Assembly (NCBI GenBank): GCA_019925105.1
Contig: JAHGAU010000021.1
Coordinates: 682,001-746,000 of the forward strand
Origin: Niebla homalea
Lineage: Eukaryota > Ascomycota > Lecanoromycetes > Lecanorales > Ramalinaceae
Length of the DNA: 64,000 nucleotides
Direction: 5' to 3'
Positions 14,359 through 27,149 of this stretch are shown here, in pieces. Made by a program: the position numbers and the translations under genes. Numbering within the stretch: position 1 is the first letter of the stretch; the number at the start of each line of letters is the position of its first letter. The notes beneath the pieces are model-generated. The model saw only the letters and a list, made by a program, of their open reading frames with translations. It searched no databases and was not told the DNA's origin.

Positions 14359-15954
14359 AATCTTAGAATTCCTTATTTTATTTATAATAAACCTTATTTA
14401 ATCCGTTATTAAGATCTTAATATATCCTGATCCCATCCCGTCTTATTTTAAGTTAATACGGGATAAAATAAAAGTAACTTTATCCTATCCTTATCTTATC
14501 CTTATTTTATTTTTATTTTATTTTTATTCTATCCTTATCTTATAGGATATATCCCGTCCCGCTTCCCGGAATATTAGTTATTTCGGCCTATAAGGGGTTT
14601 TATTTTAAGTTTTTATAGTTATTAACGTTTTATAGGCTTATAATAACGTATTTATTATATGGCTTATTAATTAATTATATAAGCTTTATTCTATAATATT
14701 TTGACTGCTTTAACCGGTCAACTAATAGTATTATTTTAATAAAATATAAGTATTAAGAGGCTTATAATTAACCTTTTATATATAAGGATAACTATTATTA
14801 TATTAAAGAATTAATATATAAAGTTTAGCTATAAACGGAATAATAGCTATAAAGGTATTTATAATAAATAATTATACTTATTATATAAGTACGGGTATTA
14901 AGGAGTTAATTTTATAAAGTAAGTAGGCCGAGCCTGGGAGTAAGGTTATTAAGACTATAATAGAAATTTTATAATATAAATTTTATATTTTATATTTTAT
15001 ATTTTTACTTTTTAACTTAAGCTTTATTTAATATATAAGTAAAAAGACTTCCGTTTAAAGTATTATTTATTCGGAATTTTACGTATATATTTATTAAATA
15101 ATATTTTATTTTTAAGTATTTTTATAATATTAGATTTTTAAATGGTATCCGATATTAAGGAAAAGTATAATTTTTCAGATAATATATAAGTTATTTATAT
15201 ACTATTAAATAAATTAAAAATTACGGGCTTATTACTATAGTTTAACCTGGTTAATAAGATAAAAAAGGTTATTAAAGACTTTACCAAGAAGCCCCGTCGT
15301 TAATCCCGGAATAAGAAGACGTAACGGAAAAGCTATATTTAATAAGGGTTGAAGGTCGTTATCGATATTAAGGCGATATAAAAAAAGGTTAATATAAACG
15401 GTAATAACGTTTATTAAAAAAAAACGTTATATATAAATAAAACAATAATAATAATATACGTATCGGTAAGGGCACTTAAAGGTACTATTTAAGGTATAAT
15501 ATAAAGTAAACTTATAAGGAAATAAAGGAATATAAGTTTAAAAATAACCCTTAAAAGGACTTAATTATAATATTATAGGTTTTCTTAAAAATATATATAA
15601 ATAAATTATTAATCTTTAAACGGCCGTAAATACTCTTTATTCTTTAAAATAAAAGTTAAGTTTAAATAAATACCGATCTTTAATCTTAACGTTATAAATA
15701 TTAGGTTTTTACGGTTATTAATAAGGCTTAATAACCTATTATTAAGGAACGCCGGAATTAACTTAATGAAATCCGTAATATAAATTAATTAATTAATTAA
15801 ATAAATTAAAAATCTTTATTTTATTAAATAAACTTTAAAACTTAATAAGCGAAATATTTAACTTATAATATCTTTTATTTAAAGTAATTATAAGTTTCTT
15901 AAAAATATTAAAAACCGTTATTTTTATAAATAATATTAAGGATATTAAAAAAAT
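14359..15954. other. AT-rich sequence, unassigned, with a degenerate TTATCC-type repeat
   Basis: From about 14470 to 14545 there are irregular repeats of TATCC, TTATC and TTATTTT units. A plus-strand frame opens at ATG 15142 (MVSDIKEKYNFSDN) and continues to the LINE-E junction, but its stop density is close to that expected by chance for this base composition. I do not call it a gene. Confidence 0.45.
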
Positions 15955-15967
15955 ATATAAGTAATTT
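15955..15967. repeat. LINE-E target-site duplication, left copy
   Basis: ATATAAGTAATTT, identical to 24865-24877 on the far side of LINE-E. Confidence 0.9.
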
Positions 15968-16453
15968 GATTGATTGATTGATTGATTTATATTACGGGTC
16001 TAGTTAGGCTAATTCCGGCGTTCTTTAATACGCGGCCTTTTAGCCTTATTAGTAACCGTAAAAACCTGATACTTATAACGTTAAGGTAAAAACCGGCGTT
16101 TACCAGGTTTTTACCCTTTATCCCCTAAAATAAAGGATATTAATAGTCGTTTAAAGAGTAATAATCTATTTATATACTTTTTCTGTTTTAATTCCCTTAA
16201 GAAAATCTATAATATTACGACCGTATCCTTATAGGGGCTATCCTTAAGCTCGTTATTTTTCCGCTCCTTTATATATTTATATTACCTTAATTTTATATAA
16301 TACTTTTAAATATCCTTATTAATACTTACGCGCTTAATATATATCCCTTTTATATTATTATTACCGTTAACTCCTTTAAAGACTTTTAATAAGCATTTAT
16401 TATTATATCCTTATAACTATAGAAAATGCTTTCCGGTTTATATAATTAACGTA

Positions 16454-16623
16454 GCCGGTGTGGGGGTCACAGTAAGTGTATCAGTAATGTAAGTTGATTG
16501 AATCGTTCTCCTGCGAAGAACAAGTTATGTACAAAATAAGTCTGTCCTACGCAAAGGACAGTGTCCTATCCTTACTAAGGAACTAATGCTATGCTATGTA
16601 TATGCTGGTGCTCTAACAGCCGG
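16454..16623. mobile_element. Solo LTR (160 bp) with 5-bp target duplication, not RIP-mutated
   Basis: The LTR proper is 16459-16618, starting TGTGGGGGTCACAG and ending GTGCTCTAACA, with 5-bp direct repeats GCCGG on both sides (16454-16458 and 16619-16623). TG...CA ends and a 5-bp duplication indicate an LTR retrotransposon reduced to one LTR by recombination. Its normal base composition contrasts sharply with the flanks. Orientation is unknown. Confidence 0.85.
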
Positions 16624-17356
16624 TTTCCGTTCTTCTTTTTCTTTTTTAACCGGTAACGGGCCTTCTTTATAAGGACTTTAATAACCTTATTTATCTTTAT
16701 AATAAGGTTAAACTATAATAATAATCCGGTAAACATTATAAACTTAATAATTGCCCGGATACCTCGCTTTATAAATAATATTTAATAATAATTATAAATA
16801 TTAATTTTTATAATAAATCTTAACTTAATTTCCGTAAATAAAAGATAAGAAATAAGGACGTATACGGCGTCCTACTTCCTTTATCCGTACTTATATCCGG
16901 CGTTTATCCGACCTTTAATATATATAGTAAATAAGAAGTAAGTTAAACCGTTTTTATCCGTTTAAAGTTAAATTATTAATATATAATTATTTTTCTTTAT
17001 AATATTATAACGGCAGAAATACTTATTAATGAATCTTTTATTATTAAAAGTTAAATAACGATAACTTTAAAATATAAAGTTTTTATATCTCCGTTAATGC
17101 TCAATTTATTTTATTATAACCTATAAAGTAATTATTATAGCCTTTGTTCTTTAAATCCCTTTAATTTTAATTTTTTTATATTTAATAGGAATTTATATCC
17201 GTTTAAATTAACCTCCGGGATATTAATAAAATTAAACTTTTTTTTTAATTTATTCCTATTTTATTTTAGTAAAAAAAGAGATAAATATTTTTAATTTATT
17301 TTTTTTAACTTAAAGTTTATTAAGATTTTAATAGATCCGCCCGTTTCCTATTATTA

Positions 17357-17369
17357 TAATTAAATATAT
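17357..17369. repeat. LINE-C target-site duplication, left copy
   Basis: TAATTAAATATAT, identical to 20287-20299. Confidence 0.85.
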
Positions 17370-20286
17370 TGATTGATTGATTGATTTATACTACGGATCT
17401 AGTTAGGCTAATTCCGGCGTTCCTTAATACTCGGTTATTTAACCTTATTAATAACCGTAAAAACCCGATATTTATTATATTAAGAATAAAAACCGGTATT
17501 TACCCAGTTTTTACTTTCATCTTAAGGGCTAAAAGTATTTACGGCCGTTTAAAGAATAAGAATTTATTTATACGTTTTTTTTAAGAAAATTTATAATATT
17601 ATAATTAAATCTATTTAAAGGTTACTTTTAAACTTATTATTCTTCCGTTACTTTACGGGTCTATTTAATATTAAAATTTTAAAATTCCGATTATATTATT
17701 AAATATCCTTACCGATACGTAAGCTATTATTACCTTATTTATATAACTTTATTAACCAATATAATATTATTTCTTATACCGTTCCGGTATTTATAGTCCT
17801 TTTAACCCTTTATTAAATATAGTTTTCCCGCCGTTACTTTTTACCCTTAAGTTAATAACGAGGTTTCTTAATTAAATTTTTAACCACTTTATTTATTTTT
17901 TTAATTAAGTTAAATTATAATAATAAGCCCGTAATTATTATAAATTTAACGGCTGCTTTAATACCTTTTTTATTAATAAGTATTTAACGATAATCGTTAA
18001 TCCTTATCCTTTTAATTAGCCCCGGTTTAAGCTCCTTAAATAATAAATAAGAGATTAATACGTATATAACGTTTTACTTCCGTTATCTATATTTATAATT
18101 AACGTTAATCCGGTTACCAGTATATATAATAAAGAAAAAGTAGGTTAAGCCGTTTTTATTTATCTGGAATTAAATTATTAACGCGTTATTATTTTTCTTT
18201 ATAATCCCGTAACGTTAAAGATACTTATTAATAACCTCGTTATTATTTAAAGCCGGGTATTATTACCCTTAAAAGATCGATTTTTTATAGCCGTATTAAC
18301 GTTTTATTTATTTCTTTTTAATTTATAGGGTAATCGTTATTAACTTTACCTTTATAGTTTTCTTTTTTTCCGCCGTTTTTACTTTAAATAAAAATCCGTA
18401 TACTTTTATATTAACTTCTTAAACGTAAATTAAATCAATTTCTTTCTTAATTTACTTTAATTTAACTTCTATAAAAAGGGTAAATACCGTTTTTTTACGC
18501 CTTTTTATTTATAGTCTTTTATAGTTCTAATAAATACGTCCGTTTCTTATTAACGTAATTAAGTTTATATCCTTTTTAAGCTTTACTTAAATAATTATTT
18601 AATTAAGGATTAACTTTATTAATAATATAAAAACCTCGGATTTTAATACCGGGACGGGAATTACTTTATATACTTTACTTATTATTCTTAAGTAGTAATT
18701 TTAAACTTTCTATAATTACCGGACGGGTTTTTTTTTATATTTAAGCGTATTTTCGGATACGTATTAAATAACTATTACGTACGTTATTATAAACTTTATA
18801 ACCGTTTAATAAACGGTTTTAGCCTTTTATAAGGTAGCTTTTTATATTGATATTATAAGGTAAATAAGGCCTTTTTCTTACGAAATTATTTTCTTTTAAA
18901 CCTTTCTTATATAGTTTTTTTAATCCAGTTTTTTATTAATTTATAGGCTAAATACCTTAATATTAACCTCCGATTTTACCGCTATATTATTTAGGTTTAC
19001 CGTAACTATTATATTATATAGCTTTAAGCTTTTTATTATATAAATAAGTTTATACTTATATAGGGCGAATTAAACTTTATATATCTTTATTTATTATAAG
19101 CAAACTTTATAAGCTTATTTTAACTTTAAATAGTTTATATAAATAAACGTATTATAGGCTAAAAAATAAATATTATTAATAAAGCCTTTTATTTAAACCT
19201 TTTATTTTAATTTTATTAAGTCTTTAATAAGCGGGTTATTAAAGAATAAAAATAAGACCGGGGAAATAAGTAATCTTTAGGGAATCTTTATTATTACGGG
19301 CTTTATTATACTTATCTTTTATCCTAGGCTGATTAACGTTACTTAATTATTTAAGAAACTTTTTATCCAATTTACAAAGAAAAATAAAATCCCTTTTTTC
19401 CGTAAATTATATAGTAACCTTTAATAATTTATTTTATTAAACGCCTTTATAATATTTAAGGAAAAAAGACTTATAACGTACTTTTTTTTTATAACCTTAT
19501 ACCGTATATACGTTATTAATTAAGCCTTTAAGAGCCGTTTCTATCAACCGTTTTCTTTTTTACCCTTATTTATTAATTAAAGAGTAACTTATACTCTTTT
19601 ACGTAATTACTTAAGATCTTTATAATTACCGTTTTTAAAGCCTTCCTTAACGTATAAAGGAATACTATAGGTTTATATAACTTTACCTCCAAATAATTTA
19701 ACTTAACCGGCTTCTTAAGGATAATTGTTTTAATTTCCTTAAATTTACGGGGGTAATAATTTATATTAAAGTAAGCTTAAAATAAATAAATAAAAACCTT
19801 TCCGAATAACGATATTACTATAAATAGAAACCTATTTAATATATTATTGGGTCCAAAAGTTTTATCCTTCTTTAGTTTATTAATTACCTTAATTATTATC
19901 TTTTAAGTTATTATCTTATTTATTATTATTAATTTAGGATATATAGTACTATCGATATCTATTAGGTTAGCTTCCGGTAACGGGGGAAAGAACGCCCCTT
20001 TAAGGGCCTTAATTTTGCCGTTAAAGGTATCCGTTACCGTACCGTCTGGTCTTTTTAAGGGTAAAAACTTAAAGATAAGTTTAAATTTCTTACTTTATTC
20101 TTTATTATATTTTACTAACTTTTAAATATTACGAAGGGAAACCGCCGAGTTATATACTATAGCCCGGAAATACATCTGCTTAGCCTTCCGGATAATTCTC
20201 TCCTTTTCCTCCTAAGCTTTCTTTAGCCGCCGCAGCGTCTCCCGGTTCCTACACTTGGCAGTTTGCTTCATAAGCGCTTTTGCCTC
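17370..20286 (-). mobile_element. LINE-C, 5'-truncated LINE inserted in LINE-E
   Basis: 2.9 kb on the minus strand. The 3' end has the TGAT tail at 17370, and the 5' end is truncated inside ORF2 at 20286. A 13-bp target duplication flanks it and LINE-E resumes exactly beyond. It matches the 3' half of LINE-A/D. 5' truncation is the usual result of incomplete target-primed reverse transcription. The last ~125 bp at the truncated end (20160-20286) are almost free of RIP changes. Confidence 0.92.
17650..20286 (-). pseudogene. LINE-C ORF2 fragment (linker, reverse transcriptase)
   Basis: Minus-strand reading from 20286 gives RNRETLRRLKKA, a stop (former Trp or Gln), then EEKERIIRKAKQMYFRAI, the basic linker that precedes the reverse transcriptase in LINE ORF2. 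Further on come AFFPPLPEANLIDIDSTIYP and, at about 19845-19873, KKDKTFGPNN, a RIP form of the KAPGPNG motif opening the RT domain. RT core blocks follow with stops at former Gln codons. The endonuclease part is absent because of the truncation. Confidence 0.75.
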
Positions 20287-20299
20287 TAATTAAATATAT

Positions 20300-22980
20300 A
20301 TATTTCTTTAATTTTATTTAAGTGATTATTTAATTTAACAAAACCTTAATCGGCGATATAAAGACTTTAAACTTTAATACCGGGATAAAGGTTACTTTAT
20401 AAATACCGTTAATTATTCTTAAATATTAATTTTAAACTTTTTATAATATTTAAATAAGCTCTTTCCTAAATCCCGGAGTATTTTTAAATATATATTAAAT
20501 AGCTATAACGTATATTATAATTAACTTTATTATAGCTTAATAAATAGTTTAAGCCTTTTATAACCTAACTTTTTATATTAATATAATAAAATAAATAAGG
20601 TTTTTTTCCTATAAAGTTATTTTCTTTTAAACTTTTCTTATATAATCCTTTTAATTAAGCTTTTTATTTATTTAAAAATTAAAAACTTTAATATTAATAT
20701 TTAGCTTTATTATAACTTTACTTAAGTTTATTATAACTATTATATCGTATAGCCTTAAGCTTTTAATTATATAAACGAACTTATATTTATACGGTATAAA
20801 TTAAGCCTTATAAGTTCTTATTTATTAAAGATAAACTTTATAAATTTATTTTAATTCTAAATAGTTTATATATATGGAAATATTATAAGCTAAAAGGTAA
20901 ATATTATTAATAAAGCTTTTAATTTAAACCTTTTATTTTAGTTTAATAAGCTCCTTAATTAATAAATTATTAAAAAATGAAAATAATATAAAAGAAATAA
21001 ATAATTTTTAAGGAATCCTTATTATAGTAAGCTTTATTAAGTTTATCTTTTATTTTAGGTTAATTAATATAACTTAATTACTTAAGAAACTCTTTATTTA
21101 TTTAATTAAAAAGAATAATATTCTTTTCTTTTTTAAGTTATATAATAATCTTTAATAATTTATCTTATTAAAAATACTTATAATATTAAAAGAAAAAAGA
21201 CTTATAATATACTTTTTCCCGTAACCTTATACTATATATACGTTATTAACTAGTTTTTTAAGGGCTATTTTTATTAAATAACCTTTTTTTACTCTTATTT
21301 ATTAATCGGGAAGAAGTCCGTAATTCTCTATATAATTACTAAGGATCTTTATTATTACCGTTTTTAAGGCTTTCTTTAACGTATATAAAAGTATAATAAG
21401 TTTATAAGACTTTATTTTAAAGTAATCTGGTTTAATAAGCTTTTTAAGGATAATTATCTTTATTTCCTTAAATTTACGTAAGTAATAACCGACGTTAAAA
21501 TATACTTAAAAAAACCTTTTTAAATAATAAGGTTATTATTATTAAGAATTTATTAAAAATCTTATTTAATCTTAAGGCTTTATTCTTTTTCGGTTTATTA
21601 ATCGCTTTAATTATTATATTTTATATTATTATTTATTTATTAATATAAGGTTAAAATACGTAACGTTATTAATATCATTTAAATTAACTTTTAACGGAAA
21701 GGGGAAAAATACTTTTTAAGGGCCTCGATTTTACCGTTAAAGGTATTAATTAATATATTATCGGGTTTTTTAAAAACGGAAATTTAAGGATAAGTTTTAA
21801 TTTCTTATTTTATTCTTTATTATATTTTATTAACTTTTAAATATTATAAAATAAAACCGTTAAGTTATATACCGTAAACCGGAAGTATATTTACTTAGTT
21901 TTCTTAATAGTTTTTTCCTTTTCTTTTTAAGTAACTTTTAATTAATTAAGTATTTTTTAATTTTTATATTTAAAAGCTTATTTAATTAACCTTTTTACCT
22001 TTATAGTTATAATTATATATTTTTTATTTTAATAAGTTTTAGCTCTTTAAAAGGGTTTTATTATTAAGATAACCTTATTAATTATTTTATTTAATACTTT
22101 TATTATTTACTTTATAAAAAAATTAATCTAATTTTTATTATTTAATTAAAGGAGGTCCGCGAACTATATTATTATTTTTTCCGCTTTTATATAAACCTTT
22201 ATTTTTTTAACCGTTTTTTACGTTTTTCTTACCGGTAATAATAAGGTTATATTAACGGTTTAATTTAAGGTTATTTATATCGGTATATAATTTAAGTTAT
22301 ATTTTAAATTTTCTTATAACCTATATATTACGATTACGTTAATAACCCCTTCTATATTAAAGATTAAATTAATCGTTATTTTAAATTTATAACTTTTTTA
22401 TATAATAATTTTTTATAATATTAATAATATGAAATTAATTTAAATAATAATTATTAATAAATTATCCAATTTAACGTAATTTATCGTATACCCTTCCTTA
22501 TTTTATTTATAATAATATAGGTTAAAGTCTTTAAGTAATATATATTTACTTAAAGTAATTAAAACCTTTTTAAATAACGGTATTATAAAAGATTTTTCCT
22601 TATTAATTAACGGCGGGTTATATATATTATAAATATTAAGGTTACTTTTTAAGTCCTTTTCCTTTATAATACGGAATATATAAAAGTTTTTATTATAATA
22701 AATAGTATCTTAGTTATTTACGTTAAGTTATTTATTTATAAAAAAGTATATTTTAATTATCTTATCCCCCTTAAAAGCTAAATAAAACTTTTCTTTTAAA
22801 TTAATAAACGAATATATATATAGGTTATATAATAATTTTTATATTATTATAATATTAATATTCTTAATTTCTTTAAACTTAAATATTAATATTATTATTT
22901 TAATTCCCTTATTATAAACGTTATATTATATTATTCTTAAAAACGTTAATATATTATATATTAACCTTTATAAAAACTCC
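20300..22980 (-). pseudogene. LINE-E ORF2 (endonuclease and RT part) remnant
   Basis: The endonuclease motif LKDFNLYYYK (from GDFNLHH) is at 22506-22535 on the minus strand. The linker and RT start follow toward 21,600, and the remaining 3' part of the frame continues beyond LINE-C at 17356 and below. The frame is broken by many RIP stops. The boundary with ORF1 is estimated. Confidence 0.65.
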
Positions 22981-22999
22981 CTTTTTTATACCCGTTTAA

Positions 23000-24854
23000 G
23001 TTATAAGCTTCTTATTAAAATTAAGCGTTTTTTAATTTAATATTTTCCCAGCTATTATTAAAGACGTAAAACGGCCGGCCCTTAAGGTTAAGATTACGAG
23101 GAGCTTTTTTTTCTTTATTTTATCCGTTATCGCTATTTATCCTTTACTATTTAATTAATTAAGTTTACGTTTTAAAGCTGCCTTTAATTAACCCGTTAAA
23201 CTAGTTTTATACGTATTATACCGTTGGATTTTTATAATTATCCGGGTCTTTTTATGTTTAATCTCTTTAACTTTTATTATATATTTAAAATCCTATATTA
23301 AATATTCTTCCTTATTATACGTAACGTATTTAAGCGTACCCTTTATAAGCCCCTTAACTACCAGCTCTATATACTTATAGGTATTATAGTTTTTAATATA
23401 AATTGTATATTTTATAATATTAAAATATTTTATAATAATATATTTATAGCTTTAATATTATTTTTTTAATAAATATTAATTATTTTATTTTATAACCGAA
23501 TTATCTTAAGAAATCCCCCTTTAATAATCTCTTTTATTTAAAACGTTATTATATATTTTTATTAACGTTATACTTAATATAACGGTAAAATACCTTTTTA
23601 TACGTTTTAAGGAATTAAGTTTTTTTATTATTAACGGAAGCTTATAGTTAATAATCTTAAGTTTTAAATAAAGAATTATATTCTTTTTTTTATATTCTTT
23701 AATATAATTTTTCTTTTAATTTCCTTAAAACGTAATAAATATATTTTATTTATTATAATAATAAATAATTATCTTAAAACCTTAACCGACTTATATTTTC
23801 CCTTATTAACTTAAACCTTAAATCTTTTAAGCTTTTTTTCGTTTTTAAAAACGCTATATTAAAAAGGATATTTTTATTTTATAATTTACGTACCGTAATA
23901 ATCTATTTTATTAACGGTTCCGTCGTTATCTTAAAAGCCTTTATTAATTATAATAGGTTTATTTTTATAATTACGTTCCTTTCCTTATTATTAAATAAAT
24001 AGATTATTATTATTTTCATTTTCTTTAATATAGCCGTTTTTTCCTCCGTTATCCCCTTATTTTTTACCGTAAATACCCTTTTTATTATCCTTATCGCCTA
24101 GCTTTTTTTATATTTAAAGGGCTATTGCTTTTATACCTTTATTTTATATATTTAACTTTAAGCCGTTATCTTTATTTTTTATTAACGTTTTCGTTACTGT
24201 CCCTTAAAAGTTTTATAGCCGTTTTACTTCCCTTAATTTTACCCCTATTTTTATATAAAAGTCCCTTACGTTTTTTAACTTAATCCGTAATATTAACTAG
24301 GTTTTTAACGTAATATCCTTTTACTTTATTATAAGGAATCCTTTTAAGGTTTTTACTGTTTCTTTTACCGCCGTTTTACCCTTATTTACCGGGTAACGTA
24401 CCGTCTCCGTTTTTTACCTTTAATCCTTTAAGGTCTTATCCTCCTTATTAACTTTATTTCCCTTTTATATACCCTTAATAATACTTTTACCGCGGTCTTT
24501 TTGCCTTTTCTTCCCGCCCGTACCCCTCGCCGTTAATACCGTACTGGCCTTTTTACCCTTTTATTTACCTATTATTTCCGTATTATTATTACGCGTTTTA
24601 CGCGTCTTAATATACGTATTTTATTGACCTTAATTTCTTTATTTATTTTAAGCGTTATCCGGCTTATTATTATTATATTACCCGTACGTATTATTGCCGT
24701 TTCTATTAATATAAGTTATTTACCCGTTTATTACTTTATTTTTAACTATTATAGTACTTTTATTTATCGTACTTAATATACTTTCTTCACTATTATAAAA
24801 ACTATACGTATACGTATCGTTTTGGACCTCTGGGGTCCCTTTGTTCGTCGCCAT
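23000..24854 (-). pseudogene. LINE-E ORF1 (gag-like) remnant
   Basis: The start at 24854 reads MATNKGTPEVQNDTYTYS. A long, almost unbroken stretch at about 23170-23390 reads YKYIELVVKGLIKGTLKYVT and later KTRIIIKIQRYNTYKTSLTG, a charged gag-like sequence. No catalytic motif is expected or seen. Confidence 0.65.
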
Positions 24855-24864
24855 TTTTCTTCCC

Positions 24865-24877
24865 ATATAAGTAATTT
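24865..24877. repeat. LINE-E target-site duplication, right copy
   Basis: ATATAAGTAATTT, identical to 15955-15967. Confidence 0.9.
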
Positions 24878-25311
24878 AAATTATAAAGAATTAAGCTTTA
24901 ATATTTATTTATAATTAATAAAGTTTTAATATTTTTCTTTTTAAATATAATAACTTAAAATTAGAAAAATTTTATTATATTATTTTAATACTTAATAAAA
25001 AAATACCTTTATTTATAAATAATTATTATAATAAACGTATATAATATCGGTATAAACAATTTTAATATTAAAATTTATTAATAACTATTATTTTCTTTAA
25101 CATCGAGATTATTTTAACGCTTAAATTACGTAATATATAATAATAACGGTTAAGCTCGATTTACCCTTTATTATTAAATATGGTATTTTAAGTTAAAAAA
25201 CGGTAAAATAAATAAAAATAACCGGTCATCTGTTATTAACGTTTTAAAAATAAAAAAGGATAAAAAGGATATTAATAGGAAGAAAGATATATTTAATAGA
25301 CTATTAAAATT
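24878..25311. other. AT-rich spacer, unassigned
   Basis: Sequence between LINE-E and the end of Copia-1b. I see no motif and no match elsewhere in the window. Confidence 0.5.
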
Positions 25312-26010
25312 AAAAGGTATAAGTTGCTTAATTATTATTATATATAAAGTAAGACTATATATAAGGCTGTATGCCGTTATCTTACTTAAATTTAATACGT
25401 CCGTTTTATTTAATTTAATCCGCGTTATATAATCTTTTAAGTAACGATCCTATATATTTAATATTCCCCTTTAAACTTTATGTATAACCTATAAATTTTA
25501 CTTATTAAATAACTTCTTTATAGCTTTAACGTTATATCCTTTTATATAAAAGTTTAATTACCGTATTTATTACGTAACTCCTTTAATTATTAAGTTGCTA
25601 GCTCCTTTATATAATTACCCCTTATTTCTTATTATTTATTATCCGGTTTATTATTAGGTCCGCCGTTGGTAAATATATGGTCCTTAAATTATTAATATAA
25701 TAGCTCCTTAAGGCTTAAAGCCCGTTTAAATTATATAAAGGTTTTAATAAGTAAAGCCTTTATTAACTTATTAATAATTTACTTTATAGTATAGATATAT
25801 TTAAGATTAATAATATTAACCTTAAATTATTTACGTAATTAATACAATTAAATACTTATATACTTTATCCTTATATAATATACCGGGTTTTTAAATTAAT
25901 ATAATAGTTTTTTAATTATTATTATAGATCGTAATAATAAATATATATTTAAATTTATCGGGTTATGTTTACCTGAATAAGTCTTTTAATTAAATAGCTT
26001 TTTTAATAGC
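25312..26010 (-). mobile_element. Copia-1b segment 1: 3' LTR and 3' internal end
   Basis: The 3' LTR is 25312-25463, the reverse complement of the Copia-1 LTRs. It is followed by the polypurine tract (minus strand AAAGGGGAA at 25464-25472) and by internal sequence matching Copia-1 from 44777 back to about 44,190. The Gypsy element breaks it at 26010; the match resumes at 33652. Confidence 0.88.
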
Positions 26011-26331
26011 TGTTAGACTGACTCCGCTGGCGGTACGCCGGCGGGACTAGTAAAGGTGGGTGTAGAAGACGTGACGTTACGGTCTTAATACTTGGGTATT
26101 ACTTTAATAAGTAAATTGGTAATAAGACTAATTCTTAAGGAACTTAGAAAGAACTAAGGCATAGCTTTTACTTAAGGTAAAAATAATAATTACCCCGTTT
26201 TACGCTTATTAAGTTACGGCTTATAAATAACGCATATTAAGGCCTTTTGTTAAGGCTTAACGGCCTCCCTTAACGCAGTAGCATAACGTATTACTATAGC
26301 GCCGGCGCAAAGATAGCGCTAGTTATTAACA
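26011..26331 (-). repeat. Gypsy 3' LTR
   Basis: 321 bp. The outer ~75 bp (26011-26085) keep normal base composition, while the inner end shows many C-to-T and G-to-A changes relative to the other LTR. Confidence 0.95.
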
Positions 26332-26352
26332 ATTATCTCCCTTTTTATATGC
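26332..26352 (-). other. Gypsy polypurine tract
   Basis: The minus strand reads AAAAAGGGAGATAATT directly before the 3' LTR, the expected place of the plus-strand primer. Confidence 0.65.
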
Positions 26353-27149
26353 TAGTCTTTAAAGTATAAAAAGATATATTTAAGAAGCTAGCGTAAAGTT
26401 AATTAAGTATAAGGCTTATTAAAAACCCATTATTAAACTTAATAAAAAAAGGGTAAAAAGAAAAAAGTCCTTAAGTATATACGTAAGTATAGTAATATCT
26501 ATCCAATAATAATATAATAAAGGTATTTTACGTTAATAAATAATTAACGTAATTTATAAAGCTTATTAAAAACCCTTTTATAAACCTTAATAGGAAAAAA
26601 TAAATGGGAAAAGAGTCTTTACGGTATTAATTAATAATTATTTAAAGCTTTATTATTAATTTATTATACTATAATAAAAATAGACGTTATCGTAAAAACG
26701 GCGTACGATTATAATAAGGCCTTTATTTTATTTTAAACTTTTTTTCTTTTTTTTTTAATAATTTTAATCGCTTTTATAAGTATAATATATTAAGGGTTTA
26801 TATAAGTATTTATAAGTTAATACGTATATAACTATATATCCTCGTTATCTATATTATTATTATAATAAGTAACGTTAACGTTACGTAAACGATTTATTTA
26901 TATTGGTAATCCGTTTATTTTTATTTATTAATAAGATATATAAGTTTACTTTAATTTTTAAGTAATATAACGTATATATAACGACGTTTCATTAACGTAA
27001 ATATAAATATAATATTAATAATATATATAATAACGCTTTACTTAATTTACTTCTTATAGGATAAACTTTTATACCGACGGGGCCCCTTACCTTATCGTAA
27101 ATATTATAATAAATAATACTTTTCCCGTTACCTTCCCGTAAATATCCTT

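Larger units (their letters stand above)
15968..24864 (-). mobile_element. LINE-E, full-length LINE with two insertions
   Basis: A minus-strand LINE in two parts: 15968-17356, the 3' end with a TGAT-repeat tail, and 20300-24864, the rest up to the 5' end. They are separated by the 5'-truncated LINE-C. Without LINE-C and the solo LTR at 16459-16618 the element is about 5.8 kb, like LINE-D. A 13-bp duplication, ATATAAGTAATTT, flanks the whole, which proves both parts are one insertion. The 5' leader is only 10 bases (24855-24864). Sequence and the MATNKGTPEV start place it in the same subfamily as LINE-B. Confidence 0.92.

Noticed and set aside
15142..15954. Plus-strand frame starting MVSDIKEKYNFSDN
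   Set aside because: Stops occur about once per twelve codons, as expected by chance at this base composition, and no motif is recognisable.
17381..17584. Small plus-strand ORF, with a similar one at 57401-57637
   Set aside because: Both lie antisense to the LINE 3' end, so their likeness comes from the LINE family. The copy at 15968 is not open in the same way.
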